Positions 38,242 through 48,433 of a stretch of 64,000 nucleotides of DNA are shown here, piece after piece. The notes below the pieces were generated by a model that was given only the letters and a program-made list of their open reading frames with translations, did not search any database and was not told the DNA's origin. A program made the translations under genes and the position numbers. Source of the stretch: Leptospira bourretii (GTDB lineage Bacteria > Spirochaetota > Leptospiria > Leptospirales > Leptospiraceae). Every line of letters begins with the position of its first letter. The first letter of the stretch is position 1. The stretch lies in assembly GCF_004770145.1 (NCBI RefSeq), contig NZ_RQFW01000010.1, positions 254,001 to 318,000 of the forward strand, written 5' to 3'.

Positions 38242-39750
38242 ATGTCCGATCATATTATCATTCAAAACCTAACGTACCAATACGAATCGCAGTCGGAACC
38301 TTTGTTCCAAAACATAAACCTTCATTTTTCGAAAGGTTGGACTGGTATTGTCGGAAAAAACGGAAGTGGAAAATCTACTCTAGCCAAAATCATTGCTAAA
38401 GAGATCCTTCCCGACAAAGGCAGTGTTTTGGGAAACGAATTTGTTTGTTCGATCTCGCAAGGAACAGAAGTTTCAGAGAAGGAACTAACTGATTTTCTTT
38501 ACGATGATACCAAAGAGTCCGGATTTTGGAAGAACCTCCTTGCCATTACGATCCAATCGGTAGAAGATTATGAGTATCTTAGTTTTGGTGAAAAACGAAG
38601 GATTCTTTTGGCAATGGCTTTGTCAAAAAATTCGCATGTATTGATTTTAGATGAACCTACAAATCATCTCGATTCAAAAACTGAGCAAATCATTCGAAAT
38701 GCCATTTTGTTTTACAAAGGTATTGGGATACTCATTAGCCACGATAGGTCTTTGTTAGATGAGATCGTTACCTCTTGTGTATTTTTAGAAAAAAAGTTCT
38801 TCTCACAGCGGCCAGGAAATTATTCCGAAGGCAAAAAAGAAATGCAAAGAGAAGCAGAAGAAAGAATTCACAATTGGGAAATCGCAAAGACGGAACGTAA
38901 AAAACTGGATGCCGAACTGAAACGAAGAAGGGAAGAAGCAAGTCTCTCTCATAAACATAGATCAAAGAAGGGACTTGATCTTCATGACCATGACGGCCGT
39001 CAAAAAAAGAACTTAGCGAGAGTGACTGGTAAAGATGGCCAAGCAGGGCGATTGAAAAATCAAATCGAAAGAAGAACAGAACATTCGTTACTAAGAGAAA
39101 AAGAATTTTGGGAAACACTCCCGGAAAAAGAAAATTTAGGAATTGTTTGGAAGGCCTCTTGTTCGAAAAGAAACACCTTATATTGGTTTGATGATAAAAA
39201 ACTTCATTTGGATCATTTGTCTTTTACTTTGTCGAATCCTTTGGAAATACTTCCGGAGGCAAAGATCGCTATCACAGGGGCAAATGGATCGGGAAAGTCA
39301 ACTCTCCTTCGGCATTTGGTCCAAACCTTCCAAGAGAAAGGAATTTCTTATTTGTATCTTCCTCAGGAATTTTCAAAAAAGGAATTGGCTGTTTTACTTT
39401 TGGAATTTCAAAACTTTGCGGATGAGAAAAAGGCCAAAGTGCTTTCGGGAATTCATAGGCTTGGGAGCGACCCAAAACGATTTTCTGAATCAGAATCTCT
39501 CAGTCCAGGAGAAGGGAAAAAACTTTTCCTCGCACTGCATCTGGAAGAGAGCCCGGAAGTAATTCTATTAGACGAACCAACCAACCATTTGGATCTCAAA
39601 TCTTTGGAAGCTTTAGAATCATCTTTAACGACACTCAGTTCTGCTCTTGTGGTGGTCAGTCATGACCGGAGATTTGTGGAAACATTGGCCAAGGAAGAAT
39701 GGTGTTTGGAAAACCTGTCGCTCGTTCAAAAACATCTAGACAGAATCTAA
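38242..39750 (+). CDS. ABC-F subfamily ATPase
   Basis: A soluble protein of about 502 residues with two ABC cassettes and no membrane part, the ABC-F layout of translation factors. First cassette: [32 protein letters not shown] charged linker with basic residues follows. Second cassette: [28 protein letters not shown]. Such proteins act at the ribosomal E site, as housekeeping factors or antibiotic-resistance proteins; which is not clear. I use the ATG at 38242 (AGGAG about 10 bases before); the frame opens at 38200. Confidence 0.88.
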   Translation: MSDHIIIQNLTYQYESQSEPLFQNINLHFSKGWTGIVGKNGSGKSTLAKIIAKEILPDKGSVLGNEFVCSISQGTEVSEKELTDFLYDDTKESGFWKNLLAITIQSVEDYEYLSFGEKRRILLAMALSKNSHVLILDEPTNHLDSKTEQIIRNAILFYKGIGILISHDRSLLDEIVTSCVFLEKKFFSQRPGNYSEGKKEMQREAEERIHNWEIAKTERKKLDAELKRRREEASLSHKHRSKKGLDLHDHDGRQKKNLARVTGKDGQAGRLKNQIERRTEHSLLREKEFWETLPEKENLGIVWKASCSKRNTLYWFDDKKLHLDHLSFTLSNPLEILPEAKIAITGANGSGKSTLLRHLVQTFQEKGISYLYLPQEFSKKELAVLLLEFQNFADEKKAKVLSGIHRLGSDPKRFSESESLSPGEGKKLFLALHLEESPEVILLDEPTNHLDLKSLEALESSLTTLSSALVVVSHDRRFVETLAKEEWCLENLSLVQKHLDRI

Positions 39751-39758
39751 GGATTGTA

Positions 39759-39775
39759 CTTAGAATAATTCTAAG
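39759..39775 (+). promoter_or_regulatory. Fur/PerR-type operator candidate upstream of the peroxiredoxin
   Basis: A perfect 17-base palindrome, CTTAGAAT-A-ATTCTAAG, lies in the 35-base gap between the ABC-F stop and the peroxiredoxin ATG. Its core TTAGAAT-N-ATTCTAA has the 7-1-7 layout and differs from the Bacillus PerR box consensus TTATAATNATTATAA at two positions. It overlaps a possible -10 (TAGAAT) and the AAGGAG ribosome site, so binding would block transcription or translation. Leptospira has PerR-type regulators, by recall. Confidence 0.6.
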
Positions 39776-39785
39776 GAGTGACTTT

Positions 39786-40379
39786 ATGCCACAAGTGACA
39801 TCACATGCCCCAGATTTTAAAGCAACTGCAGTGATCGGGGACAGTTTTAAAGAAATCAAATTGTCTGATTACAAAGGAAAATGGGTGGTACTGTTTTTCT
39901 ATCCGCTCGATTTTACATTTGTTTGTCCGACAGAAATTATTGAATACGATGCAAAACTCGAAGATTTTAAAAAGATCGGAGCTGAAGTTTTGGGAGTTTC
40001 TGTTGATAGCGAATTTTCACACTTAGCTTGGAAAAAAACTGCCAGAAAAGAAGGTGGTATTGGAGAGATCAAATACCCACTCATCGCTGACAAAACAAAA
40101 GAAATTGCAAAGTCTTTTGGAGTTCTCATCGAGTCTGGTCCAGATGCAGGAGTTGCGCTTCGCGGAACTTTTATCATCGATCCAGCGGGAATCATTCGCC
40201 AAGCAACTGTTAACGACCTTCCTGTGGGACGTAACATTGAAGAAGCAGTTCGCCTCATCAAAGCTTTCCAATTTGTGGAAAAACACGGTGAAGTTTGCCC
40301 TGCGAATTGGGACGAAGGAAAGAAAACGATGAAAGCAGATCCTACAGGATCCAAGGCTTACTTCGCTTCTGTAAATTAA
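39786..40379 (+). CDS. 2-Cys peroxiredoxin
   Basis: A 197-residue thiol peroxidase reducing hydrogen peroxide and organic or peroxynitrite substrates. The peroxidatic Cys is C47 in FTFVCPTE and the resolving Cys is C171 in GEVCPANW, so it is a typical 2-Cys enzyme with the full C-terminal part. Start ATG at 39786 with AAGGAG in front; the frame extends upstream into the ABC-F gene. A Fur/PerR-type palindrome overlaps its ribosome-site region. No ahpF or thioredoxin gene is next to it. Confidence 0.95.
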   Translation: MPQVTSHAPDFKATAVIGDSFKEIKLSDYKGKWVVLFFYPLDFTFVCPTEIIEYDAKLEDFKKIGAEVLGVSVDSEFSHLAWKKTARKEGGIGEIKYPLIADKTKEIAKSFGVLIESGPDAGVALRGTFIIDPAGIIRQATVNDLPVGRNIEEAVRLIKAFQFVEKHGEVCPANWDEGKKTMKADPTGSKAYFASVN

Positions 40380-40414
40380 TTTAGTATTCTCTACAAGTAG
40401 AGAAGGGAGAAACA

Positions 40415-41809
40415 ATGGAATCAACAACCGACTTAGACAAGGTTTCCTTAGGATTTTACAAACCTGATAATTTTCCAAAAGGGCTCACTCGTAAGGTTGT
40501 TGAATCGATTTCCCATATTAAAAATGAACCAAGTTGGTTATCTGAATTTCGTTTAAAGGCTTTTGAAGTTTATGAACAGAAACCCATGCCAACTTGGGGA
40601 TTCATTCCGCAGTTTCAGATCAATATTGATGACTATGTGCATTACGTAGGTTCCAACCAAAAAAAGAAAAAATCTTGGGACGAAGTGGATCCCGAAATCC
40701 TACGTAGTTTTGAAAAATTGGGAATTCCCGAACACGAAAGGAAGTACCTTGCCGGAATCGAAACCATGAACGATTCCGAAACCATTTATGCCAATGTCAA
40801 AAAAGAACTCACTGATTTAGGAATTCTTTTCTGTGACATTGATACCGCCATCCGTGAATACCCAGAACTGGTTCGGGAATATTTGGGAACTGTAGTCACC
40901 ATTGGTGATAATAAGTTTTCGGCACTAAACTCCGCTGTTTTTAGCGGTGGATCTTTTGCTTACATTCCTAAGGGAGTCAAAACTCCCATGCCTCTTCAGG
41001 CATATTTTAAAGTAACGGCTGCTAGTTCTGGACAATATGAACGCACACTTCTCATTGCAGACGAAGGAGCTCATTTGGAATACAGCGAAGGTTGTACCTC
41101 TGTCCAAGATAAGGGGACCAACTTCCACACGGCAGTGGTAGAGCTCGTAGCCAAAAAGAATTCTAAAATCTTTTATACCACCATTCAAAATTGGAAAAAG
41201 AATATGTACAATTGGACTGTGAAACGAGGGATCTGCGAAGAAGCCGCTCATATCACTTGGACCGATTGTAATATTGGTGCCAATACCATCAAATACCCAG
41301 GGATCATTTTACAAGGTGACCATTCTACGGGTGATGTTTTGTCTTTGGCCTTTGCCGGAAGTGGGCAAGTGCAAGATACGGGGGCTCGGATCATCCATGT
41401 CGGTAAAAACACTCGTTCCAATATTTTAGCGAAAGGTGTGGCCCTCGATGGAGGAATCAATTCCTATCGAGGACTTGTCAAATTTGAACCATCTAGCAAA
41501 GGATCTTACAGCCATATCAAATGTGATGGACTGATGATGGACAACCGTTCTCAGTCTCATGCCTATCCTTACAATGATGTATCAGGGGAAGAGGGAACTT
41601 TAAACTACGAAGCCACTGTCTCTAAAATTGATGACGACCAATTGTTTTATCTTCAATCCCGAGGTATGAATGAAGATGATGCAAAGTTACTCATCATCAA
41701 TGGATTTTGTGAAGGGGTCACCAAACACTTAGATGTGGAATATTCTGTTGAGATGACAAAACTCATCAAAATGATTTTGGAAGATGGAAAGGTGATTGCC
41801 GAAACATAA
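40415..41809 (+). CDS. sufB: Fe-S cluster assembly scaffold SufB
   Basis: A 464-residue SufB, the scaffold component that works with SufC and SufD to build Fe-S clusters. The family pattern is clear: [16 protein letters not shown] N-terminal part, [27 protein letters not shown], then a beta-helix and the C-terminal [13 protein letters not shown] and [14 protein letters not shown] parts. sufC, sufD and sufS are not beside it in the window: the next gene is on the other strand and the peroxiredoxin lies upstream, so it stands alone here. Confidence 0.93.
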   Translation: MESTTDLDKVSLGFYKPDNFPKGLTRKVVESISHIKNEPSWLSEFRLKAFEVYEQKPMPTWGFIPQFQINIDDYVHYVGSNQKKKKSWDEVDPEILRSFEKLGIPEHERKYLAGIETMNDSETIYANVKKELTDLGILFCDIDTAIREYPELVREYLGTVVTIGDNKFSALNSAVFSGGSFAYIPKGVKTPMPLQAYFKVTAASSGQYERTLLIADEGAHLEYSEGCTSVQDKGTNFHTAVVELVAKKNSKIFYTTIQNWKKNMYNWTVKRGICEEAAHITWTDCNIGANTIKYPGIILQGDHSTGDVLSLAFAGSGQVQDTGARIIHVGKNTRSNILAKGVALDGGINSYRGLVKFEPSSKGSYSHIKCDGLMMDNRSQSHAYPYNDVSGEEGTLNYEATVSKIDDDQLFYLQSRGMNEDDAKLLIINGFCEGVTKHLDVEYSVEMTKLIKMILEDGKVIAET

Positions 41810-41860
41810 ATTTCGGCCATTCATTTTCTAGAAGATTCTTTTTTCTATTTCGTCCCGGTT

Positions 41861-41890
41861 CTGCCACAATGGTTGCACTAGCGGTGGCAG
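41861..41890. repeat. inverted repeat between sufB and the membrane-protein gene
   Basis: CTGCCAC (41861-41867) and GTGGCAG (41884-41890) form perfect 7-base arms with a 16-base loop, between two convergent genes. There is no T-run on either side, so an intrinsic terminator is not established; it may still serve as a bidirectional transcription end or be processed. Confidence 0.35.
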
Positions 41891-41908
41891 TTTGATTCTC
41901 TATGGTTT

Positions 41909-42211
41909 TTATTTCTTAAAAATAAGAAGTGCTACGGCTGCACTGGCAATCAGTAATCCCAAAAATTCTCTCACCTCTTCCACTTCCATGCCAAAGTAGG
42001 GAGTTTGCGAAAAATAATACCCTGACAAAACGAGATAAATCGGAATCAGAATCCATCCCACAAACTTGGGAACTGGACGAAACAAACTGGCAAGGGCAAT
42101 CAAGGCCACAAACGCATAAATGGGAAACCAAAGGTAAGGATCCGGGTCGTTCAATTGTAAATAGGCAAAGTAGAGGAAAAGAGGAACAGAAAGGATTCGA
42201 AAGAGTTTCAT
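41909..42211 (-). CDS. TMEM220-like small membrane protein
   Basis: A 100-residue membrane protein of three to four hydrophobic segments with the marker AYLQLNDPDPYLWFPIY characteristic of the TMEM220 family, found in bacteria and eukaryotes and of unknown function. I use the ATG at 42211 (MKLFRIL); an upstream start at 42250 would add 13 unrelated residues. It converges on sufB and is divergent from the quinoprotein-type gene, leaving about 70 bases for both promoters. Confidence 0.72.
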   Translation of the reverse strand: MKLFRILSVPLFLYFAYLQLNDPDPYLWFPIYAFVALIALASLFRPVPKFVGWILIPIYLVLSGYYFSQTPYFGMEVEEVREFLGLLIASAAVALLIFKK

Positions 42212-42283
42212 AGATGCGGTTAAGTTTTTTGATTGCGGAGAGAAATCCAAGCCAATTATCTTATTGAGGGAACCTTAAGTAGA

Positions 42284-43519
42284 ATGAAAATCCAAACCTT
42301 TGTCTTATTTTCTTTTTTGTCTATGTCTGTCTCTTGTGATGATATAGGCCGTAGTATCTTAAAAAATTACAATAAAAAGTATGAAACCGATGGCCAGGTG
42401 CTCGGATCCAAACCACTTTTTATCGGTGTTGATGCAAAGCGCAAACAAGTGACCGTTTCCTTACAAGAAGTGGTAAAAGTAAAAGAACCTACAGACATCC
42501 AGTTCCCACCGGGGGACAGTCCTTTTTTATTTGCCCTTGAAAAGGCGGGAAATATGATTCTTTTTCACAGAGAAAAAAAGACAAGCCGTGTGCTTGCAAA
42601 ATTCCCTGTGATCACAGACAGCGAAGAGGGTTTACTTGGTCTCACCTTCCATCCTAAATTTCCCAAACAACCAAAGTTATATACAAACTATGTAAAGTCC
42701 ATTGCGGGAAAAGATGTCACCATTGTTTCCGAATGGGAAGTGGAAAACCCTACCGATTTTGATTCCATGAAACTAACTAGCGAACGAGTGTTATTGCAAG
42801 TGGAACAACCCTATCCCAATCACAATGGGGGACAATTGGCCTTTGGCCCTGATGGACATTTGTACATAGGGCTTGGGGATGGAGGTTGGAGAGCGGATCC
42901 CAAAAACAACGGACAAAATCCAAACACTCTTCTTGGTTCTATTTTAAGAATTAGTCCTACGCCAGATGTAACCTTAAAAAAACCATATTCCATTCCTACG
43001 GACAATCCTTTTGTGGGAAAGGTGGGTTTTGCCCCAGAGACTTATGCTTACGGAATTCGAAATCCTTGGCGGATGAGTTTTTCACCTGACGGGCGTTTGC
43101 TTGTAGCAGATGTGGGACAAGATGCTTATGAAGAAGTGGATATCATTTTATCCGGAAAAAACTATGGGTGGAACCAAACAGAAGGATTCCATTGTTTTAC
43201 TGACGGCTGTAATACGGTCCTTTACCAACCGCCATTTTATGAATATGGAAGAGACGAAGGACAATCCATCACAGGTGGGTATGTTTATACTGGATCTGCC
43301 ATTCCGGATTTAAAGGGAATGTATGTGTTTGGAGATTTTATCCAAGGTAAAATTTGGGCCATCGCTGTGCCAAAACCTGGAGAAAATACAAAGATCACAG
43401 AAACGATTGCTCTTGGAAAATGGAACTTACTCATTCCTACGTTTGGTCGGGACAATGAGGGAGAAATTTTTGTGGCAGATTACCAATCAGGAACCATTTA
43501 CAAAATGGTAAAACCGTAA
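42284..43519 (+). CDS. PQQ-dependent sugar dehydrogenase-like lipoprotein
   Basis: A 411-residue exported lipoprotein (lipobox SMSVSC, Cys18) with a six-bladed beta-propeller of the soluble glucose/sorbosone dehydrogenase type. The signature parts are LLGLTFHPKF, NHNGGQLAFGPDGHLYIGLGDGG, YGIRNPWRMSFSPDG and YGWNQTEGFHCF. Such proteins oxidise sugars with PQQ in the periplasm, though some members have no known enzyme activity. I use the ATG at 42284; the frame opens farther upstream. No pqq biosynthesis gene lies nearby. Confidence 0.82.
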   Translation: MKIQTFVLFSFLSMSVSCDDIGRSILKNYNKKYETDGQVLGSKPLFIGVDAKRKQVTVSLQEVVKVKEPTDIQFPPGDSPFLFALEKAGNMILFHREKKTSRVLAKFPVITDSEEGLLGLTFHPKFPKQPKLYTNYVKSIAGKDVTIVSEWEVENPTDFDSMKLTSERVLLQVEQPYPNHNGGQLAFGPDGHLYIGLGDGGWRADPKNNGQNPNTLLGSILRISPTPDVTLKKPYSIPTDNPFVGKVGFAPETYAYGIRNPWRMSFSPDGRLLVADVGQDAYEEVDIILSGKNYGWNQTEGFHCFTDGCNTVLYQPPFYEYGRDEGQSITGGYVYTGSAIPDLKGMYVFGDFIQGKIWAIAVPKPGENTKITETIALGKWNLLIPTFGRDNEGEIFVADYQSGTIYKMVKP

Positions 43520-43590
43520 TCATTGGATCAGACAGTGTTTCAATTGATTTATCTTTTTTAGTTTTATGGAAGTTTCTTTAAGTTTTATTT

Positions 43591-45573
43591 ATGAAAAAAC
43601 TATTTTCTAAATTGCCGTTTTACATTCGGTTCCATTTGCTCCTTGCGGGCCTTGGAATCGTATTTCTTACCATCTACCGTGTCGCTTTTTTTACCATGTA
43701 TTCCTACAGGATTCATGATAAATCAACTTGGATTCTATTAAAAGCCTTCCTAAAAGGCGCGCGTTTTGATATTTCCGTCTTGTGTGTGTTACTCGGCGTC
43801 AGTTTGCTTTATTCGAGTTTGCATTTTTTTAATCGTAATAAAATATACAGAGCAGTTTGGCGAACCTTACCTGTTATTTTTATCATCCTGCTTCTTTTTC
43901 TTCTCATCGCAGATTTGATCTATTATGAAAACGGAAACAAACATTTGGGATACGAAGCCTTTGCTTATCTTGGGTTTGAGATGTTGCCACTTGTTGGATC
44001 TGCTTTTTCCCAAAATCCTTTCCTATTTTTACTAGGAATTCTTGTGATTTCTGCCATTGGGTTTGGAATTTATAAAATCCAATCCAAGTTCCCTTATTCC
44101 CATGTAAACTTACATTATAAATGGGCTGGTCTCCAATTCCTTGTGGTGCTGGCTCTTCTTGTTCTTGGAATCCGTGGGGGTGTTCAAACAAGCCCACTTC
44201 GTACCAGTGATGCCATCATTACCAAAGAAACCATTATCAATGATTTGGTTCTAAATCCGGGTTTTACTGTCATCACAGACTTAAAGATGACCAAAGTGGA
44301 TGACCGCCATTTTATGAAGTTAACCGAGGCAAGTGCCATTGTCCAAAAAGAAGTGGCTTATCCCGGCGCAAACTTTGTGAGTGAAGAATATCCACTCCTT
44401 CGTAAAACAACAGTTACTTCAACAAAACCTTTGCCACATATAGTTGTTGTGGTTCTCGAAGGTTGGACTGGAAAGTTCATTGATATCATTGGAACGGGAA
44501 AAGTGGATGGGAAGGTTGTCACTCCTTACTTCAACCAACTGATCCGCCAAGGAATGTTTTTTAAAAACTTTTTTGCCAGTGGGGGAAGGACAACAAACGG
44601 TCTTATGGCATTGATGGGTGGAATTCCTGATAGGCCGGGCCTAACAGCAGTTCGCACTCCACAAATTCTCAATCGTTTTTCTGGCCTTGGGAATATTGCC
44701 AAAACCATCGGGTATGAAACTTTATTTGTAACGGGAACTGACCTTAGTTTTAATAACAAAGGAAGTATCATGTATCATTGGGGTTTTGATACTCTGGTCG
44801 GAAAAAATGAGTTAGAAAAAAATCCTGAATACAAAACGGGGCCTTGGAGTTATTTGGATGAAGCATCACTCGATGCCATGCACAAACGTCTTCTGAATGT
44901 AAAACCAGAAAAACCGATCGTATCAGTCATCCATACAGGAACCACTCATTATCCTTACAAAGTTCCTGAGGAAAAGTATCGTTTGTTTGAGTCCACTACA
45001 CAAGACAGTGAATACTTAAATGTTTTGCATTATGCGGATTTTGCTTTGAACGAATATATGGAAAAAGCAAAAAAAGCACCTTACTTTAAGGATACGGTTT
45101 TCTTTTTTGTTTCTGATCATAGCCACCACCGGTTTCTCAACTACTACGAAGATAGAAATGTTCCTCTACTCATTTATGCTCCTGGAAAAATCAAACCAGA
45201 ACTAAGAGAAGACATCACTTCCCAACTGGATTTGATTCCCACTATCCTTGGGTTTATGGAAAGAGAAGTTTACTTTAGTGTGATGGGCCGCGATTTGAGA
45301 AAAGTAAAAGGATCCTCTGCTTATTTTGCTTATGGGAATATCTTTGGATGGATTGAAGATGATTTTTTGTATTACCAATCTGTGTCTGGCGGACAAGGGG
45401 AAACCAAAACCATTAAGTCCCCGTTTGTGGATTTGGGGCTTTGTTACAAGGATGTCAACTTATGCAAAAAACATGGGGATAAAACAAAGGCGTTTTTAAA
45501 TTTAGGAGACGAACTCCTGAAGTCGAACCAATTGTTCCCTTCGGAGTCCGTTTTAAAAGAGATAAAAAACTAA
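43591..45573 (+). CDS. LtaS-family phosphoglycerol transferase / sulfatase-fold membrane enzyme
   Basis: A 660-residue protein with about five N-terminal membrane spans (residues 12-200) and a C-terminal alkaline-phosphatase-like domain. The metal residue E290 (VVVVLEGW) and the nucleophile T334 (GRTTNGLM) match LtaS/MdoB-type phosphoglycerol transferases; HTGTTHYPYK and FVSDHSHHRF supply further metal ligands. Family members attach glycerol phosphate or phosphoethanolamine to envelope polymers, and in a diderm spirochaete a glycan or lipid A acceptor is more likely than lipoteichoic acid. Its end overlaps the next gene's end by four bases. Confidence 0.85.
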   Translation: MKKLFSKLPFYIRFHLLLAGLGIVFLTIYRVAFFTMYSYRIHDKSTWILLKAFLKGARFDISVLCVLLGVSLLYSSLHFFNRNKIYRAVWRTLPVIFIILLLFLLIADLIYYENGNKHLGYEAFAYLGFEMLPLVGSAFSQNPFLFLLGILVISAIGFGIYKIQSKFPYSHVNLHYKWAGLQFLVVLALLVLGIRGGVQTSPLRTSDAIITKETIINDLVLNPGFTVITDLKMTKVDDRHFMKLTEASAIVQKEVAYPGANFVSEEYPLLRKTTVTSTKPLPHIVVVVLEGWTGKFIDIIGTGKVDGKVVTPYFNQLIRQGMFFKNFFASGGRTTNGLMALMGGIPDRPGLTAVRTPQILNRFSGLGNIAKTIGYETLFVTGTDLSFNNKGSIMYHWGFDTLVGKNELEKNPEYKTGPWSYLDEASLDAMHKRLLNVKPEKPIVSVIHTGTTHYPYKVPEEKYRLFESTTQDSEYLNVLHYADFALNEYMEKAKKAPYFKDTVFFFVSDHSHHRFLNYYEDRNVPLLIYAPGKIKPELREDITSQLDLIPTILGFMEREVYFSVMGRDLRKVKGSSAYFAYGNIFGWIEDDFLYYQSVSGGQGETKTIKSPFVDLGLCYKDVNLCKKHGDKTKAFLNLGDELLKSNQLFPSESVLKEIKN

Positions 45574-46889
45574 TACCAAGTATTCGAAATATTACTGAGA
45601 TCAAAAAAAGTCTTTCGTTTGATGACAATCCAAACAAGGGATACAAACGAGAGACCGATCAGTGGGATGGCAAAAATTTCAATATTAGGAATATTGGAAT
45701 AAACTAAAGCCGCCACAAAGGCTAAGATAAACAATACGTTTCTTACCACTTCTGTTCTTCTTGACCATCGTTTCATCTCCATCGTTCGATCAATCGAAAA
45801 CAAACTAAAGATGATTACAACAGATAAAATTCCAAGAGTCACCATGTCTTTTTCCAAATTGATTTTGGCAACTTTCCAAATCACAAGACCCACAGCCATA
45901 AGAACTGCTGCTTGGAGTGCCACATAGATCATCACACCCATGGGAGGTTTGGGATCATATTTTAGAATTTTTGTTGGCTCTGGTGCTTCGTCGCCACTTG
46001 TGATGAGATAACTTGGTTTCCAACCAGGAGGTCCAAAGATGGTTTTAAAAACATCACCAAAAGATTTACACTCCAGAATTTGAAAAAACATATCCTTGAA
46101 CACGTGTAAGTTGACAGTGATGGGATTGAAGGAATTAACAGGTTTTGTCAATCCATAGATTGGTTCTTCCGTTTCCCATTCAAAGGATCCAAACATCCGG
46201 TCCCAAATGATAAAGATACCGCCGTGGTTACGGTCGATGTATTTTTTTTGCACCCCGTGGTGGACTCTATGGTTCGAAGGAGTCACCATAAACTGTTCGA
46301 AAATTCCTAGTTTACCCACAAAACGAGTATGAACCACAAACTGATACACTTTTAGAATTCTATGGCTCAGTAAAAACATCTCCCAAGGAATTCCAAGAAG
46401 GGCCATGGATAGAAAATAAAGATATTCGAATATTCTTTGTAATCCATTTCCACGAAACGCTACAGATAAATTCATTTCTTGTGTGGAATGGTGGGTGACA
46501 TGTGTGGCCCAAAACAAATTGATTTCGTGGCAATGCCTGTGGAACCAGTAATAAACAAAATCAGCAAAAACAACAGCAAAAGTCCAAGCACCAAGAGCCG
46601 GCCAGTTCACAGAAAAACTAGGGGAGAATTGAAACGGACTTTCCAAAGGAAAAAAATGGTAACCTAAGGCGGAGAGCGAAAAATTTGTCTCTACTTTGTC
46701 GTAAACATAGAGTGCTCCCAGGAGGATGACCACTCCAATCAGTGCAAAGATCACACCCGTACTTACATCGGCAATGAGAACGTTTAATCGGTAGTATTGT
46801 TTGCCTTTGATGTAGGAAACAAAGATTTCGATTCCTATCAGTGCGACCATGACGATAAAGGCATATTCCATAAAGGCGTCGCTATTCAT
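45570..46889 (-). CDS. sterol desaturase / fatty acid hydroxylase superfamily membrane protein
   Basis: A 439-residue membrane protein with the three His-box set of the superfamily: HRHCHE, HVTHHS and RVHHG with a later HGG, which bind a di-iron centre. It has two to three N-terminal spans and additional C-terminal spans. The substrate (fatty acids, carotenoids, lipid A, sterol-like lipids) cannot be told. The ATG at 46889 is the first; M5 is an alternative. It converges on the LtaS-like gene and is divergent from rlmN. Confidence 0.85.
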   Translation of the reverse strand: MNSDAFMEYAFIVMVALIGIEIFVSYIKGKQYYRLNVLIADVSTGVIFALIGVVILLGALYVYDKVETNFSLSALGYHFFPLESPFQFSPSFSVNWPALGAWTFAVVFADFVYYWFHRHCHEINLFWATHVTHHSTQEMNLSVAFRGNGLQRIFEYLYFLSMALLGIPWEMFLLSHRILKVYQFVVHTRFVGKLGIFEQFMVTPSNHRVHHGVQKKYIDRNHGGIFIIWDRMFGSFEWETEEPIYGLTKPVNSFNPITVNLHVFKDMFFQILECKSFGDVFKTIFGPPGWKPSYLITSGDEAPEPTKILKYDPKPPMGVMIYVALQAAVLMAVGLVIWKVAKINLEKDMVTLGILSVVIIFSLFSIDRTMEMKRWSRRTEVVRNVLFILAFVAALVYSNIPNIEIFAIPLIGLSFVSLVWIVIKRKTFFDLSNISNTWY

Positions 46890-47023
46890 TCGTAAATTTC
46901 CCTCACTAGATACTAGGCTTTTGAATCACAGTGTGTAAGTCAATGTCCATTTGACAGAACCATTTTTCGAATAGGTTTCTTTTGAATTTCAATTTAGACT
47001 TGTTTCAGGAAAGAATCTAAGGT

Positions 47024-47107
47024 ATGTCTAAAAGAATTGCTGTAATTTCTTGTCCCGTCGGGGGGCAACGAAAAGATTGGCTAAAGGTGGGAAATCCAAA
47101 CAAATGA
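47024..47107 (+). CDS. 27-codon ORF overlapping the rlmN start (possible leader peptide)
   Basis: An ATG at 47024, with AAGG closely upstream, opens a 27-codon frame (ISCPVGG in the middle) that ends TGA in an ATGA overlap with the rlmN ATG at 47104. This is the arrangement of a translationally coupled leader. It may be chance, because the frame is short; the amino acids show no homology I know. Confidence 0.4.
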   Translation: MSKRIAVISCPVGGQRKDWLKVGNPNK

Positions 47108-48162
47108 AAGAGGAAATACCGGTTCTCAAAGGGAAAACCAAAAAAGAACTAGAAGAAATCTGTGTTTCTTTGGGTTTGGAAAAATACCGAGCGGCACAAA
47201 TTTATACAGGCATTTATAAGAGTCGTTATACGAATTTGGATCAGTTTACCACCTTATCCAAAGAAGTCCGTGAAAAACTAAAACAACATACTTCCTTTCC
47301 AGAAATTGAACTGGGTCGAGACCTTGCCTCCAAAGAAGATGGGACTCGGAAATTCACTTTTTATGTAGGTGAAAACAAAGAAATCGAAGCGGTTTGGATT
47401 CCTTCCGGTGATGGGGGACGAAAGACCATCTGTATCTCTTCCCAAATTGGTTGTACTCTCAATTGTAAATTCTGTGCAACAGGACTTTTGGAATACAAGG
47501 GCAATCTCCATACTTGGCAAATCCTAGATCAAGTATTGCAAGTGGAACGGCTTGTTGGCGACCGTGCCACCAATATCGTTTTTATGGGAATGGGTGAACC
47601 CATGCACAATTATTTTTCTGTGATGAAAGCGGCCCATATCCTCAGAGACCAAGATGGATTTGGCCTTGGAGCACTTCGAATTACCATTTCCACGGCCGGT
47701 GTCACCACAGGGATCAATCGATTTATCGAAAACAAAGAACCTTTCAATTTTGCGATTTCTCTCAACCATCCAAACCCCAACTCACGTTCATCTGTGATGG
47801 ATGTAAACGACAAACATCCGTTAGAGAAACTGATCGAATCAGCAAAACGATTCACTAAGGAACTGGACCGAGCCATTACCTTTGAATATGTAATGATCCC
47901 GGAAGTGAATATGGGTCGTGACAATGCGGAACGACTCGCCAAAATTTCTCGTTCTGTAAACAAATGCAAAATCAATGTCATCCCTCTCAATACAGATTTT
48001 ACTGGATGGCGTAGACCCACAGATGATGAAGTCAAAGATTTTGTTATGCATCTCAAAGCTAAAACAACAGCTCCCATCCTCAATCGCAGAAGTCCTGGTC
48101 GGGACATCAATGGTGCTTGCGGAATGTTAGCGTTAAAAGGAATACGAAGTGAAACTAGGTAA
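47104..48162 (+). CDS. rlmN: dual-specificity RNA methyltransferase RlmN
   Basis: A 352-residue radical SAM enzyme methylating C2 of A2503 in 23S rRNA and A37 in some tRNAs. The cluster motif CX3CX2C is C117-C121-C124 (CTLNCKFC), and the catalytic Cys near the C terminus is C339 (NGACGML). [10 protein letters not shown] and TISTAG are also present. I use the ATG at 47104 (MKEEIPVL); the frame is open to 47050, but those codons look unrelated to the family. It overlaps the Cys-rich lipoprotein gene downstream by about 14 bases. Confidence 0.95.
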   Translation: MKEEIPVLKGKTKKELEEICVSLGLEKYRAAQIYTGIYKSRYTNLDQFTTLSKEVREKLKQHTSFPEIELGRDLASKEDGTRKFTFYVGENKEIEAVWIPSGDGGRKTICISSQIGCTLNCKFCATGLLEYKGNLHTWQILDQVLQVERLVGDRATNIVFMGMGEPMHNYFSVMKAAHILRDQDGFGLGALRITISTAGVTTGINRFIENKEPFNFAISLNHPNPNSRSSVMDVNDKHPLEKLIESAKRFTKELDRAITFEYVMIPEVNMGRDNAERLAKISRSVNKCKINVIPLNTDFTGWRRPTDDEVKDFVMHLKAKTTAPILNRRSPGRDINGACGMLALKGIRSETR

Positions 48163-48433
48163 TTGGATTTTAACTTTTGCGTTGGTCCTATTGGTAACAA
48201 ACTGCCAAGATATAGTCGAAAAAAAATGCCAAGCGGCTTGTGAAGTTTTTATCTCTTGTACAGAAGAAGAACTAAAACTCACTTTAGCACCTGATGTGAA
48301 ACGCACAGGTAGGATCCAATGTATGGATGGATGCACCACTCATAATAGTGATATTTTACAATGTTATGACCAAGAACCCAATTCCTGTAAAGGATTTGGA
48401 CAATGCCTAATCCAAATTGGTACCTTAGAATGA
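48149..48433 (+). CDS. small Cys-rich lipoprotein, unknown
   Basis: A 94-residue protein from a GTG at 48149 that overlaps rlmN by 14 bases. The signal peptide ends at LVTNC (Cys19), and the mature part has seven more Cys in [27 protein letters not shown], suggesting a disulphide-bonded lipoprotein. Similar small Cys-rich lipoproteins occur in leptospires by recall. The stop overlaps the next start as ATGA. Confidence 0.65.
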   Translation: MKLGNWILTFALVLLVTNCQDIVEKKCQAACEVFISCTEEELKLTLAPDVKRTGRIQCMDGCTTHNSDILQCYDQEPNSCKGFGQCLIQIGTLE

